This document shows, piece by piece, positions 34,000 through 46,600 of a DNA stretch of 64,000 bases (positions are counted from its first letter, which is position 1; the number at the start of each line of letters is the position of its first letter). Source of the DNA: Paraspadella gotoi (Eukaryota; Chaetognatha); contig CM119269.1 of NCBI GenBank assembly GCA_051294375.1, forward strand, positions 4,357,401 through 4,421,400. Direction: 5' to 3'. The notes under the pieces were generated by a model that was not told the origin of the DNA, did not search any database, and worked only from the letters and a program-made list of their open reading frames with translations. The position numbers were made by a program, and so were the translations under genes.

Positions 34000-34677
34000 G
34001 AATTTGATCGTGAATCGATGTTTCTCCATGGAGAAATAAAAAAGAAAAACGTTAGTCTTTTGTGTTTTTTTTTTTGCTCGAGGTGAAAAGGTGGATTTTT
34101 TTTTCGTTTCCCGCCCAAAGTCAGATAAACGAAGATCGAAAAAAGATCCTTCGCTTTTAAATTAACAACAAAACTTATGTGGTTTTAAAGAGGCTTAGGT
34201 TGTAACTGTATTTTAGAGATTGGGACGACGAAACTGCGCCCAGGCTTTTTTTTCTCTCGATGTTTCCTCTCATGACCCTCGCTCATAATATTTTTTTTTT
34301 ACAAACGAGAGATAATTAACCCATTGTGAATTTAAGTAAAACAAATTAAAGGACTCAATTCATGATATAATAAAATAAGTCTGTAAAATGGGCAGAGGAC
34401 CGTGGCGGATTTCAAAGAGCAGGCGACCGCGGCGGAAATTTAAAATTTAAATTCTATGGTCGAGATTCAACTCGATTTACAATAGAAATAATTTTAAAAT
34501 TGAGAGCCTTTTCATTAAAATAATTTTTGTATACATAGCTTACTTATTTATATAATAATTTTTGCATATTTTTGTCTATTTTTGTATACATAGCTTACTT
34601 ATTTATACGAATAGAAAATAAAAAAAGTCTTTCTCTGTAGTCTTCTCTTTACCATCATTCCATCTTTCTTTATACTT

Positions 34678-34685
<8 letters not shown>
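34000..34685 (-). repeat. Block W, inverted short copy with empty insertion site
   Basis: Reverse complement of the two ends of block W. The 1.4-kb CACTA-like element is missing at about 34424-34435, where the flanks join precisely. Confidence 0.75.
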
Positions 34686-34714
<29 letters not shown>

Positions 34715-34717
34715 TAC

Positions 34718-36082
34718 GACTTTTTAAATACTTTGATTAATAAATATTTGGAAACCTTCGCCTCTAATATTCATTCCATATTCGACTCATTATTCCAGGC
34801 AAAAAAGATCAATATTCATGTTTACGAAAAATCCTTCGTCAACTCTACAAGGAACTGGCGAGTCTAGAACGCGCGACTCCCGGCGAAGGAGAAACACCTT
34901 CGCAACACCATAACTTAAACCTCGTGTCACCGACTTTGCTTAAATGCGACGTTTACGTCTCGATAATGTCTTTATCTTTGAGATTGCGACGTCGTTTACA
35001 ACATTAGGTGTATCAGAGCGTAAAAAGCAAGTCTTCCCCCATTTTTTTTCTTACTATATCAAGCGCATTTATTCTGGCTTACGAAGTATTCGCTTTTAAT
35101 CCTGTTAAGTGCTTTTCTCTTTTGATATACGTACATATCCAACAATTTTTTTGAGGTGTCAAAATTCGCCTAAATCAACCTGGAGCAGTGAGACCCAAGG
35201 CCTGAGTGCGCCAAGCCTGAATCGGTTAACGAACCGTTCATGGCGTCATCCTTCAGTGATAATTGTGCGTGAGAAGAAAGAAAACGGAGTTGCCGCCATT
35301 GTAAGTGGAACTGAAGCGGCTCTAGAATTCTTTCCGTTAAACTCCTTTATCTATGCTTGTAAAATGCAGACGTAGTTAAGAACCAGTATTAATTCTATGT
35401 GAGTCTTGATCATTATCAAAACATCAACGTTTTCGAGGACTTCGTCTAACGTTGAAGTCCGGTAGTTCGTAGGCGAGAGTTTTGTGAACTTGAAAACCGT
35501 GGCTTGGCTTTATTTCTGTCAAAGACTTAATCCTTATTTAACTCTTATTCCTGTTTTCATGATTTTTTTGGCGCATTTTTTCTATTCCCGATCTTTTGGC
35601 TTTCTTTTATTCTTTTTATTCTCATTTATTTTTCCGTTCGTTTTACTTTTTTACCAATTTTGAAGCCAAAAAAATTATACAATTAAAAAAAAAAACAACA
35701 AAAGCTGAGCGTTTCCTTCCCAAAAATATCCGATGAGATAAAATATATAAAGAAAGGCAAAAATTTCACTTTAAGAAATCTCTAATACCCATAGAGAAAA
35801 ATACGATTTCCAAACCTCTCCAACGGAGAGGTCTCATGTAAAATTTTTTAATTTTTTGTAACTTAATATTTACTTTTAACGTTTTCTATTTTTCAGAAAC
35901 CCGAGCTGACGACGTCGCCGACGGACGACGACGCCAAACACGAGACGGACGAGCGACGACGACGACGACGGGGAGAGTTCGGCATTCGAACCCAAAGAAG
36001 ACGCAAATGCCCACAATGGATCGAAGGTCTACGACGGTGTCTGATTGGACAAGTTGAACAAGTCTGGATGTCTCTTGAGAGA
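34718..36082 (-). repeat. Block X, inverted copy
   Basis: Reverse complement of 25143-26508 with many small indels. It ends at a (GA)n tract (36085-36180) that joins it to the inverted block Z. Confidence 0.85.
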
Positions 36083-36184
36083 TGAGAGAGAGAGAGAGAT
36101 GAGAGAGAGAGAGAGGAAGAGAAGAGAGACGAGAGAGAGAGAGAGATGAGAGAGAGAGGATGAGAGAGAGAGAGAGAGGAAGCG

Positions 36185-39100
36185 CTTTAAAAAGTGATAA
36201 ATTTTGAGGAGGCGACCCGCACGGCCCGACGCCCTCTGGCCGCCGGAAATGATGAAACCTCGGATGCGTCGAAGTTAAGAAAAATACAACCATAACAACA
36301 CGACGAAGACGTCGACGACGACGACGATGATAAAGATGATGATGATGTTGATGATGATGATGATGATGATTGATGATTGATGATGATGATGATGTGATGA
36401 TGATTAAGCAGAAAAAAAAATCTAGTATTTTTTAAAACCGAAACAAATTTGAATTTTAAAATTAGCCGGCGGAAATATTTTTTAAAATTGTAATTTCGTG
36501 TAAATCATTTGCCGCGAATTTTAGAACAATATGATTTTTGACAATTAGAGATTACTATATATCCTGTTGATAATCTTAGGTGGAGACTGTGATCGACTGG
36601 AGCCTCGGAGGGCCTCGGGCTCTGTTGCGCCTTTTTTCTCTTCGTCTTCACAGTCCTTCTCTTTTTCCTTTCCCTTTCTCTGTTCGTTGAGTTTCATTTT
36701 TCCTTTTTCCCTTCGCCTTTCTCTTTTCGGGTGATTTCATTCTTTCCTTTTCCTCCCTTTTCTCTTTCGGGTGAGTTTCATTCATCTTTTGTTTTAGTAA
36801 GTTTGCTTTCTACATACTTCAAAAGCATTTATTTAATTAATTAATATAATTAATTAATTAATTAATTAATTAACCAAACACTTTCTCTCCATGTTTCACA
36901 GCCTTTCAAGCGACGCGACTCACAAATTGTTCCAAATTGTGAAGCGGTTTGGCCTAAAGTTTCCAGATGCTAAAATGTGACAAATGGGAGATTTTGAGAA
37001 AGATCAAAGGGTTTCAAAAAGGGTTTCTGCGACTTTATTGACATAATTATCTCATCGGTACATTTATATAATAATATATTATAGTATATCAATCTCTATC
37101 GAATTCTTTTAACAATAATTGTTTGTTTTCTTGGTTCTTTTTTTTTAAAATTCGCATCCGATATTGCGAAAGAGAGACGCGTCAACAATGAGCACAATTG
37201 GGCCATCACGCCCGATTGTTGCCCGACACGCCGGACAGGCCGGGTGATCTCTATTCTCTATGTAGATTGTAGATTGCTAAGTGGAAGAAGAAGCTCCTCT
37301 CCATTTTTTATTACACTATAAAAGCATTAAAACGTTAAGCCCATTTGAAACAATATAAATATACTGATATTTGATAAGAGTTTCGTATAATAATAAATAA
37401 TAATAATAATAACTTACATTTCCAACAGAACTCTTATACACGCGTTTATACATGTATGTTGATACTGAAAACAATAGAAGCTAGAAAAGGAATTCTGTTA
37501 TGTATGTTCTTATGTTAATAGCACACTAAAATTTTAATGGGCCTAATTTTTTTTTCGCGTCCAGGGGATTACAATAAAGTAGCTATTATTTTTGAATTCC
37601 ACTTTAGCTTAACGTTTTACAGAATATAATAATATACAGATCGAAAGAAAAAAGAAAGTAAGGTCGAGTAAATTAAAAAAACAAAGTCGGACCAAAGCTT
37701 ACTAATTGGGTCAGTTGTGAAAAGAGAAAAAGAGGAAAAAAAAGTGAAAAATCCCGGAAATGCGAAAAAGAAATGAGAAAGCCTCTTCAGTCTTCACACG
37801 ACGAGTCAGCACTTTGCTATTCACTTCTTTTTTCCTTCTTCGTCCGGGCTAAAAAAAGGAGAGAGAGGAAAGATGTACGAAACGACGAAAATGACGACGA
37901 TGACGACGACTATGACGACGAAACGACGATGACGACGATGATGACGACGATGACGACGAAGATGACGATGACGACGAAGAGGACGATGACGACGAAGATT
38001 GATGACGATGGACGACGATGACGATACGACGAGGATGACGACCGGATGACGACGACGAGAGACGAAGACGACAAAGATGACGACGATGATGACGACGATG
38101 AAATTGATGACGACGAATGAGGGAACGATTGACGACGCAGATTGATGCGAGACGACGAGGACGATGACGCGAAGATGACGACGATGACGACGAAGATATT
38201 GATGATGACGAAGACGACCAAAGATGCGACATGATGACGACGATGGACAATGATGAACGAGCGAAGAGGGACGATACGACGAAGGCGACGAAAGATGACG
38301 ACGATGACGACGAAGACGACGATGACGACGAAAGAACGACAAAGATGACGACGATGATGACGACGATGACAATGATGACGACGAGAGGACGATGACGAGC
38401 GAAGAGGACTGATGACGACGAAGATGACCGACGATGACGACGAAGACGACGAGACGACGAAGATGGACGAGCACGATACGACGACGATACGAACCGACCA
38501 TTCGATTGCGTCAATGGTGAAGCCGTCGACCAGATGCCAAACAGCATTAAATGATGGCGATGATGACAACATTGACAATTGGGATAATGAGGATGAAAAT
38601 GGAAACAATGACAAGATGGTGGCGACGGTGAGCCGACAAAGATGAATCTTGATGATGGACCAAGGCGTGTCGGATCTTTTCAAGCGAAAGATTACTCAAA
38701 AACCCACATACATAATATTTTTATGTATGGCGTTTTTGTTTCCTCAGTTTGTGAAAGTGCAAGTAAACAAAATAGCCCTCATTATTCTTTATTTCGCTCT
38801 TTTTATGTCGTTCCTTTTGACAACAACTATAATGACGCAGACTGCAAATGAGATTGAAATCTCAATTTTTTTGTAAATTTTTTTTTATGTTTCACTGTAA
38901 GGAAAAGGTGACTTTGTCCAATTTCATTGTCTCGCATGCTTACTTAAAAAGTTGTAACTATAGTCAGCCATTTGCCTAACAACCTCATTCATGCGGAAAT
39001 TCTATAGTTGTGATTTTTTTTTTTATCTTTCAATTTACGAATTGTTCATTCAAAATAAACTTGGCCAGAAAAATGAAGAAACATCGTTATCTTTTTTTAA

Positions 39101-39292
39101 GCAATAAAAGATGATTGTACAACGTTTTTTCTCAAGACTTCAAACTCCGTGAAACGAATTTTTCTTTCTAAGGTTGTGTTGTGAGAACATTACATACGTA
39201 GTTTTCTATTAAATAACATTGTATAATTTTTGAAATTAAACATTTATTACTAATAACCAGAGTAACCAAAACTTAAGCTGAAGGAAGAAATT
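36185..39292 (-). repeat. Block Z, inverted copy
   Basis: Reverse complement of 28063-30637. Includes degraded copies of the minisatellite (36.64-36.79 kb), the ATC/GAT run (36.33-36.41 kb) and an expanded GAC/GAT tract (37.87-38.49 kb). The long Ser/Val/Arg frames on the - strand are repeat artefacts. Confidence 0.85.
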
Positions 39293-39297
39293 CATTT

Positions 39298-41650
39298 TAA
39301 GTTTGAATCAGGGTATTTGTTTTGAGAGAGAGAGAGAATGAGAGAGAGAGATGAGGAGAAGAGAGAGAGAGAGAGAGAAGAAAGAGAAAGAGAGAGAGAA
39401 GAGGGAGGTAGAAAAAAAAAGGACCCCTATAAGGGGTCGTTGTTTGCAGAAGATATAGTATTCCTGTAACACAGCATTTACTTGGAAATTTCTTTTGTCG
39501 ACAAAAAGGCGCGTCGACCTCAAAGAATAAAATTTTAAAAAAAAGAGAGAGAGAAGGAGAGAGAGACGAGAGAGAGAGAGAGAGAGAGAGAAGAGAGAGA
39601 GAGAAGAAGAGAGAGAGAAAGTATAAAAAAGATGGAATGATGGTAAAAGAGAAGATACAGAGAAAGACTTTTTTTATTTTCTATCGATAAATAGTAAGCA
39701 TATGTATTACAAAAATAGACAAAAAAATATGCAAAAATATTATATAAATAAGTAAGCTATGTATACAAAAATTATTTAATGAAAAGGCTCTCAATTTAAA
39801 ATTATTTTCTATTGTAAATCGAGTTGAATCTCGACCATAGAATTTAAATTTTTAATTTCCGCCGCGGCACTTCATCGAAATATTTTTTTTATCAATAAGC
39901 GTTTTAGTTCATCGTACAAAAATAATATATGCTTTTAATTAATTAGGGACTATCATCGGAAACCTCTCAAGGCAATATCAGTTGTCAAAAAATCTTTCTT
40001 AGGAGATATAATGCTTTTCTCTATTTCAGACGTTCACGTTGCGAGGCTATTATTCTGGAACTTTATGATGAATTTACTTTTTTTTTTAAATCTTGATAAA
40101 CCAACTGGATACCTAGCATGGTATTAAATTATCAAATTCCTGTTCTAATTAAATGTTTTACTTGTATTCTGATTTTTTGAAAACTAGCTAAATATATAGG
40201 GGAATCATGGGGAATCACTACCATTCTAATTTACAATATAATGATTAATATTATAATGGACTTGATAGTATTTCGGGATTTCATCGCGCATCGATCGCGG
40301 AAAATGAGTAATGCCAAAATGATTGTCCAAAATTAATTTTTTTTCTAAACACTTCGATAAGAACCATTTACTAAGTAACTTATTTTTTAACTGCGATTTG
40401 GAAAGTGGTTAGAAAAACTAAATTGTCTCATGCTGCGAGACTTCAGAGTCAGCATCGGGATCGACAAAAAATGAGGATATTGGGTTAGGGTTTCGGGTAG
40501 GATAAGTTAGATTAGCGGATAGAGATTAGGTTAGGATTAGTGTTAGAAGATTAGGGTTAGGATTTAGGTTAGGATTAGGGTTTTAGGGATTAGTTGTTGT
40601 CTTTCCCTACGCGTTATAGATACTCTCAGAAGGGTGAGCAACTGACGGAAAACCCCGCTCATCACTACTTTTACAATAAAAAAATGTGGCTTGCTGGGTT
40701 GTGTCTCATCGGTCGGATGAAGATCGACAGAAAACAACGACGATAATTTGAAATTTTTCGACATGGAGGAAACACAGTTTGTAAAAATATTGATTAGAAA
40801 TTTGACATAATGTTTTCTTTAAAAGAAGGAAAATGCTTAAAAAAAACCATAAGTTTGTAAACTTCAAAATTAATAATTTTTACTCAATCTCTATTTTGAG
40901 GACCCTCCTCTTTTATCAAAAAATAGTAGTTAAAAAACACGTTAGTACTATCATTAACTTCCTCGCTTAACTGGTATCTGAATTCAAATTGCTCTTTTAA
41001 ACTTTTGTTTTATCGTATTAGAGGCAAAAAAATTAAAAAAAAAGCTAAAAAAAATGCGCGTAGCTTCGGTTATCTTTAGAATCGTAAAAAAATCAAATTT
41101 TACGATTTTTGTCCTTTTTGGAAATATTAAGATAGTTTACGGAAAACTCTAAAGTTTTCAAGAAATACCTCTGGTTAAGCTATCCGAATATTGCCGATTA
41201 TAAATTTTTCCGATTTTAACGTTCACTTCGATTCATAGTGCGCGGTCGCCTGCTCTTTGAAATCCGCCACGGTCCTCTGCCCATTTTACAACTTTATTTT
41301 ATTTATATCTATGGAATTGATCTTAATTTTTTACTTAAAATTCACAATGGTTTAATTTATCTTCGTTTGTAAAAAAAAAATATTATGAGCGAGGGTCATT
41401 GAGAGGAAATATCGAGAGAAAAAAGCCTGGGCGCAGTTTCGTCGTCCCAATCTCTAAAATACAGTTACAACCTAAGCATCCTCTTAAAACCACATAAGTT
41501 TTGTTGTTAATTTAAAGCGGAAGGATCTTTTTCGATCTTCGTTTATCTGACTGCTTGGGCGGGAAACGAAAAAAAATCCACCTTTTCACCTCGAGCAAAA
41601 AAAAAAACACAAAAGACTAACGTTTTTCTTTTTTATTTCTCCATGCGAGA
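39298..41650 (+). repeat. Block W, copy 2 (direct)
   Basis: Same orientation as 30641-33050, with frequent one-base differences in homopolymers. Contains the second copy of the CACTA-like insertion. Confidence 0.85.
39868..41240 (+). mobile_element. CACTA-like insertion, copy in block W2
   Basis: CACTTCATCGAAATA at the left end and CGATTCATAGTG at the right end. Left flank CCGCCGCGG and right flank CGCGGTCGCCTG share CGCGG, and both flanks are contiguous at the empty site near 34430. Confidence 0.6.
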
Positions 41651-41967
41651 ACAATCGATTCACGATCAAATTCTTTTTTTTTCTTTTTCTTTTTGAAACT
41701 ACCTTCTTCCTTCCCTTTCGCCCGATTCCCTTTTGTTTTTCACATTTTCACTTCCCTGCTCATTCGAAAATTAATTTCGAGCGAATCGCAACTTTACCAT
41801 GCTGGTGTTTTTTGTGGTTTTTTTTTTTTTGTTTTTTTTTTTTTGTCTGATTGTTTGCGCTTTGCGATAAGTCTTTTTTTAAAAACATAAAGAAGCCGTT
41901 AAAATATCGGGAAGACCCGTAATATAAAATTTCACTCGTACTAAGGCCACGCTGGAGTTTTTTCCGG

Positions 41968-41992
41968 NNNNNNNNNNNNNNNNNNNNNNNNN
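41968..41992. other. Assembly gap, 25 N
   Basis: Uniform 25-N gap closing the rearranged 25-42 kb region. Confidence 1.
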
Positions 41993-42239
41993 CTTACGCA
42001 TGCTTTTTCCCAGTTTTACTTTTCCAACGCTTGCTTCTCCCCTTTATAATAATCCACATTCGGCCATCTTTTAACCCTTAACTCCCTGCCCAGCCCCCCT
42101 CCGCCTCCCACCCTCAATGCCAGATTCTTCCCCAAATTTGATCGATTATCTCCTTAGACTGAAAAGTCTCACGGACTCACTCCTTGGCCTCCAGCGCCAG
42201 AGTTCGAGGGCCTCGCCCTCTTTTCGATTTAATCTTTCA

Positions 42240-42415
42240 GAGTTATTGCGAGCTCGTCTCTCGTCTCTCACTCGTCAGTGACGTCACTCGTGACTCGTTC
42301 TGATTTGGGGTCAGTGAGATCACGAACTCAGTGACTCATCTGGTCAGTCATGGCGACATCCTCGTCTCCCGTTCTCGCAGGGATCGCGATGTTCTTCTGT
42401 TCTACTAACTTTTAA
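42240..42415 (+). promoter_or_regulatory. Possible promoter with CRE and short leader ORF
   Basis: GTGACGTCAC, containing a perfect CRE core TGACGTCA, at 42278-42287, within a GTCAGTGA-rich stretch. 63 bp downstream an ATG in good context (CAGTCATGGCG, 42350) opens MATSSSPVLAGIAMFFCSTN and stops at 42413. This might be a first exon with a hydrophobic start, but there is no donor support. Confidence 0.2.
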
Positions 42416-42977
42416 AAATATTTAAATACAATATCACCCAATGGTACTGTCCGTTAAATTTTACATATCGTGCGAAACTGTGTCGTTAAATCTTATATCT
42501 AACTTAACTAAGTTCTTACCATTTATGATACTATATTTAAAATCTAATTTTTATAATTTTTTCTTTACAAAACAGTAAATTTAAATGAGTCCTAGTTTTT
42601 TACTCTCTTAATTTTTAGATTATGGTTTGCATAGTTGTTTTATATTTTAAAATACATTTTATTAAAATAATTATCAAAACAAAATTATTTTAAATTTCTA
42701 TAAATTATTAAAATTTTAATATTGCATAAAGTAAGCTCATTGATGAAAAGAAAAATGCATATATTTAAAAAAAAATTAATAAAAATATGCTAATTATTTT
42801 AACATTTAAATTTTGTTAGTATTTCAAGTTGTGAGCGATTGAATCATTAATCAAGAACAAACTGGAACTATGGGAAAATTCATAGTACATCTCACTTTCG
42901 TTATTTTCCTTCTATCCTCGTGTCATTTAAATTTAGAAATGAATAAAAATATTTCTTTTTATACTATAAACACTTAC
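42416..42977. other. AT-rich DNA, nothing recognised
   Basis: No repeats or exons identified. It would be intron of the - strand gene starting at 43038. Confidence 0.5.
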
Positions 42978-43038
42978 CTACTATAGAGAGGGTGGAGAGA
43001 AATAGGACGACGAGGACGACGATCGTATTCGATTTCAT
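42978..43038 (-). CDS. Signal-peptide first exon
   Basis: The - strand ATG (43038-43036) opens MKSNTIVVLVVLFLSTLSIV and runs into a perfect donor G|GTAAGT (GT at 42977-42976), leaving phase 1. A positive start, a hydrophobic core of about 13 residues and small residues near the end form a textbook signal peptide; a phase-1 intron right after the signal exon is the usual layout of secreted and modular extracellular proteins. The remaining exons would lie at lower coordinates, where the 41968 gap and the duplicated region intervene; none is identified. Confidence 0.55.
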
Positions 43039-43059
43039 GTTGGACGACGATATCTTCAT

Positions 43060-44340
43060 TCTTCGATCTTTTAGTCTTTTCTTCTTTCTTCGGTTCTCGG
43101 TTTCACGTTTTTTTAAAAAAAAACTGTTTTGGTATCAGTTTCTTTTCTTTTGGTTTCTTTGTTTTGTTCGTCTTCGACGATCATTTGATAAATAATACGT
43201 CAAAAATGTCTCCATTAGAAGACTTATAGGACCCAAAATCAGGAGGTACTTGGAGGTAATTTATAATTCCATTATAAATTTAACCAGTTCAATGTAAAAC
43301 GCATGGGCATTACATCTGTATTAAGTTACTTTGTTCACGCAATGTCATGGTCCATCCAGGATAGAAATAAAAATCGTTTTTCAATATCCTCTTCGCTAAA
43401 AAATATTCAGATCTTTTTTGCCACAGTAAAGACGTTAACCGGCAAAAAAAAAAAATCGTAATTTATACTTGAGAAAACCAGAACCTGCAAGTTCAAGGTA
43501 TTGCGCAAAAGTGACCTTTTTATATACATTTACATTCAAATGACAATATAATTTCATAATAATAAAACATATACTTCATAAGCAGTTTATAGTTTATCTC
43601 TTCTCTGTAAATATTTAACCAAAATAACTAAGCGTTATATGAAAAAAGCTTACTATGTAGTAAATATGGTTAGTGCATTGGTTAGTGAACTAGTATAAAA
43701 CATATGCAAATTATAGAGTCAGCTTACTGTATAACAAAGTGACTTATAGACTTTCTCCGCGAGTAAAAAAAGAAGATTAATTAAACCAGCGAGCGTTTGA
43801 ATTCCGAGGCTCTTCGCGATTATCTTGTTTTTTTGTTTTTGTTTTGTTTTCCTTTTCTATTTTGGAGGGTGGGGGTGATTCTTAGGAAATATTCTGAAAC
43901 CGACTTGAGAAAATTCATGTTAATTGAAAACGTGAACGTCAGAGAATTTGAGAAGTAGAGAGACTTAATGGGAGAGAGACTTAATGGGAAAGAGACTTAA
44001 TGGGAGGCGAAATGGAAAGAGTGAAAAAAATTACATAGGAAGAGGATTTGATTTACCGTAGGAAAAGAGGGATTTGGAATTTTGGAGAGATAAACATGAG
44101 AAAATTAAAGAAAGAAAGAAAGAAAGAAAGAACGAAAGAAAGAGAAATGGAAAGAAAGTAAAATGAGAGATAAAAATGAATAAAGAAAACAGAAAGAACA
44201 GAAATAATGAAAGAGAGAAAATAGATGAAGTGAAGAAAAAAAAAAGGAGAAATTGAGGAATAAAGGTGGCGACGTGCCGTGCTCGCCAGTCGCCTCAATA
44301 CTCTATATTCCAATAAAAGGCGACTGCGTCGGCCGACCTT
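43060..44340. other. Non-coding DNA with short repeats
   Basis: AT-rich; holds three tandem GAGACTTAATGGGA units (about 43957-44003) and a GAAA-rich tract (44105-44150). No gene seen. Confidence 0.5.
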
Positions 44341-44361
44341 AAGTCTTCGCCGCGCTTTTTA

Positions 44362-44740
44362 GTTGCGCCGCGAGTACACGCGGAGCAACTCTATAAGTCA
44401 CTTTTCGGTCGGTCTGTCGGTCGGTCGGTATGTCTGTCCGTCGGTCTGTCCCACTTACGTTAAAATGCATATAATTTGCCTATAATATAATATAATATAT
44501 AATATAATATATAATATATAATTTGCTCTTTTGTTAACAGAATAAAACCTCAAATCTGAGGGACTGCTGCTAGTGCCTAAAACTAAAAAGAAATAAAAGA
44601 CGGAATTTTGATGCAGTGCATGTCATAAATATACGGGCTAAGAAAGTTATTGTAGTCATGTAGTCAGTTTATCTCACGTCTCGTCATGTCATGTCATGTC
44701 ACGAGAAACACACGTGATAAGGCAGTCACTGCGACGCAAC
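44362..44740 (+). mobile_element. Hairpin-led repeat, subfamily A, copy 3
   Basis: Intact 5' hairpin GTTGCGCCGCGAG-TACA-CGCGGAGCAAC, box CTCTATAAGTCACTTTTCGG, GGTCGGTC/GTCTGTC run, a TATAATATAA expansion (44485-44520) and right end GCGACGCAAC with the shared flank ACATTTGAATTACCGTTCTT. Confidence 0.8.
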
Positions 44741-45499
44741 ACATTTGAATTACCGTTCTTGTACTTTAAAAAAAAAGCCTGGAAATTTTAAAGCGGAAAG
44801 CCCTAAATTTCCACGAGCCACCCGGGTACCCCCCATGTCTTCCTCTTTCACTTTGAAATTTCTCAAACTATTTCTCCGCCCGAACATAACGGAACATGCC
44901 CTAACTCTATCCCTTGTACTTTCTTCGTCGCCGTAGTGATTTCGGATATTCCTCGATCGCGGATTTCAGAGACAGGCGCGTCAAAACGACTTTTGATGGC
45001 CGAGGAAAAGTAACGATTGCAAAGTACCGTCCGCAATGAATGAATATTAAATATGCCCTTTGCCAAGAGAAACTCTTCACGTGTCGGTCGTTAATAATGA
45101 ATTCCCGAATCGGACCCAATTTTGCTCACAAAGCCGGCAAAAATCAGCGGACGAAAGAGTGAACGAAACGAAAACAAGAAGAAACAAAAAAAGCAAAGAA
45201 CAAAACTGCAAAAAACAAACCATGGCAAACGGCCATGGGCGCAATAACTTCATGAAAAACGCAAATTGTTGGAGCAAATAGAAGCAAAAAAAAAAAAAAA
45301 TATCAAGTTACTTTGGATGAAATAAGATCATTTGTTTTATAGACTCGTGTGACGGCCGCGAGAAATATCGATTTTGTTACGCCAATTCTACGAAGAGAAA
45401 AAGGAAAAAAGCAAAAAAAATCGTCCTTCGACGTTTTTACTTGATTTCACCTGGCGGTTGAAAAAAAAAAAAGAAATGCGGTGAAAATGTTGCAAAGGA

Positions 45500-46600
45500 A
45501 CGGAGCTCAAGAAACCAATAAACTAGGTTTGAAGAAAATTATCCGTTTACGTTTACGTTTACGCCTACTTTGGATATAGAAATAATAAATAAAATAAAAA
45601 AATTAATATAATACCTCTTTATTTACCCTTCGAAGCAAAATAAAGGAGTAAACTTGGATATAGAGAGCAAAACCCCCCAAGGACCCCTCCTGAAGACTAA
45701 AAGACGGGGCAAGAAGTTGTACAAGAAGTCGAAAAGTTTGATCAGACAATGCCAGATCATGCGAGTAAACATTTATCGGTTAAGCATTTATCGAGGATGA
45801 TGAAATACATCTCTTCTTATAGTAATTAAAAAACTTTTTAAACGTATCAATGTTATGAATAAGATAGTTTTGTGAGAGACCTTAATCTCGCCTCGCGGTA
45901 TCAACAGAAAAAGAATTTTGGCACTTTTTTTCCCTTCAAACTCATTTTCCACCCTGATATTCCAACGAAAAACTTAATTTCTAGCTAAAATACACACATC
46001 TTTTTTACGCATAAAAAAATTTTGAAGTTCAATCGCCCGTCCACTCATGAATAATTTGCGTCCAAAGTTAAGACAGACAGACAGAAAGAACAGACATTAT
46101 TTTTTTTTGCATAATTTATTATGTATTATCTGAGATGATCTAAGACATATTCCCTGAGAGACTTTTGCGGGTGAGATCGACGATCAAAAAAGTTGGATTG
46201 GTACAGCCGGAATCTGTAGATTCCGGCTAAAAAAGCAAGCTGTAACCGAAAAGAATAGAGGAAAGGCCAGAAAAAAAAAGCGCCCCGAATCTGAGAAGAA
46301 ATCGACGACGGAAAGAGTTAAACTAAGACGCAAAGCAAAAGAATCTTTTTTTTAGTGGGAGGGGGTGGGTTGAGCGAAGTTGAAAAAAAGAGGGACAGCA
46401 AAGTCTTCAGATAAAATCCGGGGAACCACGATATGCGAATCGTCTGTTCAGACGCGATGTGCCGTCACGTTCGTGGAAAACTGGCTTCCGTCGCCCGCTC
46501 GGCGTCTCGCTCTCTATTCTCTCTTCCTCGGACTTTTTGAAAAAATGAGACTCCGTTCCCGCCGCTAACTTGCAACTTTTATGGCCTCTCCCGCTTCTTA
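45500..46600 (+). repeat. Duplicated segment P (blocks P1-P3)
   Basis: Three adjoining blocks (45500-45708, 45709-45863, 45864-46600) each recur as their reverse complement at 53665-54710, in the same left-to-right order. P3 contains the subfamily B element copy. Confidence 0.8.
45900..46240 (-). mobile_element. Hairpin-led repeat, subfamily B, copy 2
   Basis: Inverted: hairpin AGCCGGAATCT-GT-AGATTCCGGCT (46205-46228) preceded on the - strand by TTTTTT, then ATCCAACTTTTTTGATCGTC, AATTTATTATG-type sequence with an A run (TGCAAAAAAAAATAATG) and GTCTGTCTGTC. The far end is near GTGGAAAATGAGTTTGAAGG, matching the end of copy 1. The hairpin sequence differs from copy 1 yet pairs perfectly. Confidence 0.6.

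Noticed and set aside
37821-38683. Overlapping 226-257-codon - strand frames rich in Ser, Val and Arg
   Set aside because: Products of the GAC/GAT repeat read in the three frames of the strand opposite the Asp-rich frame; the supported reading is the acidic one.
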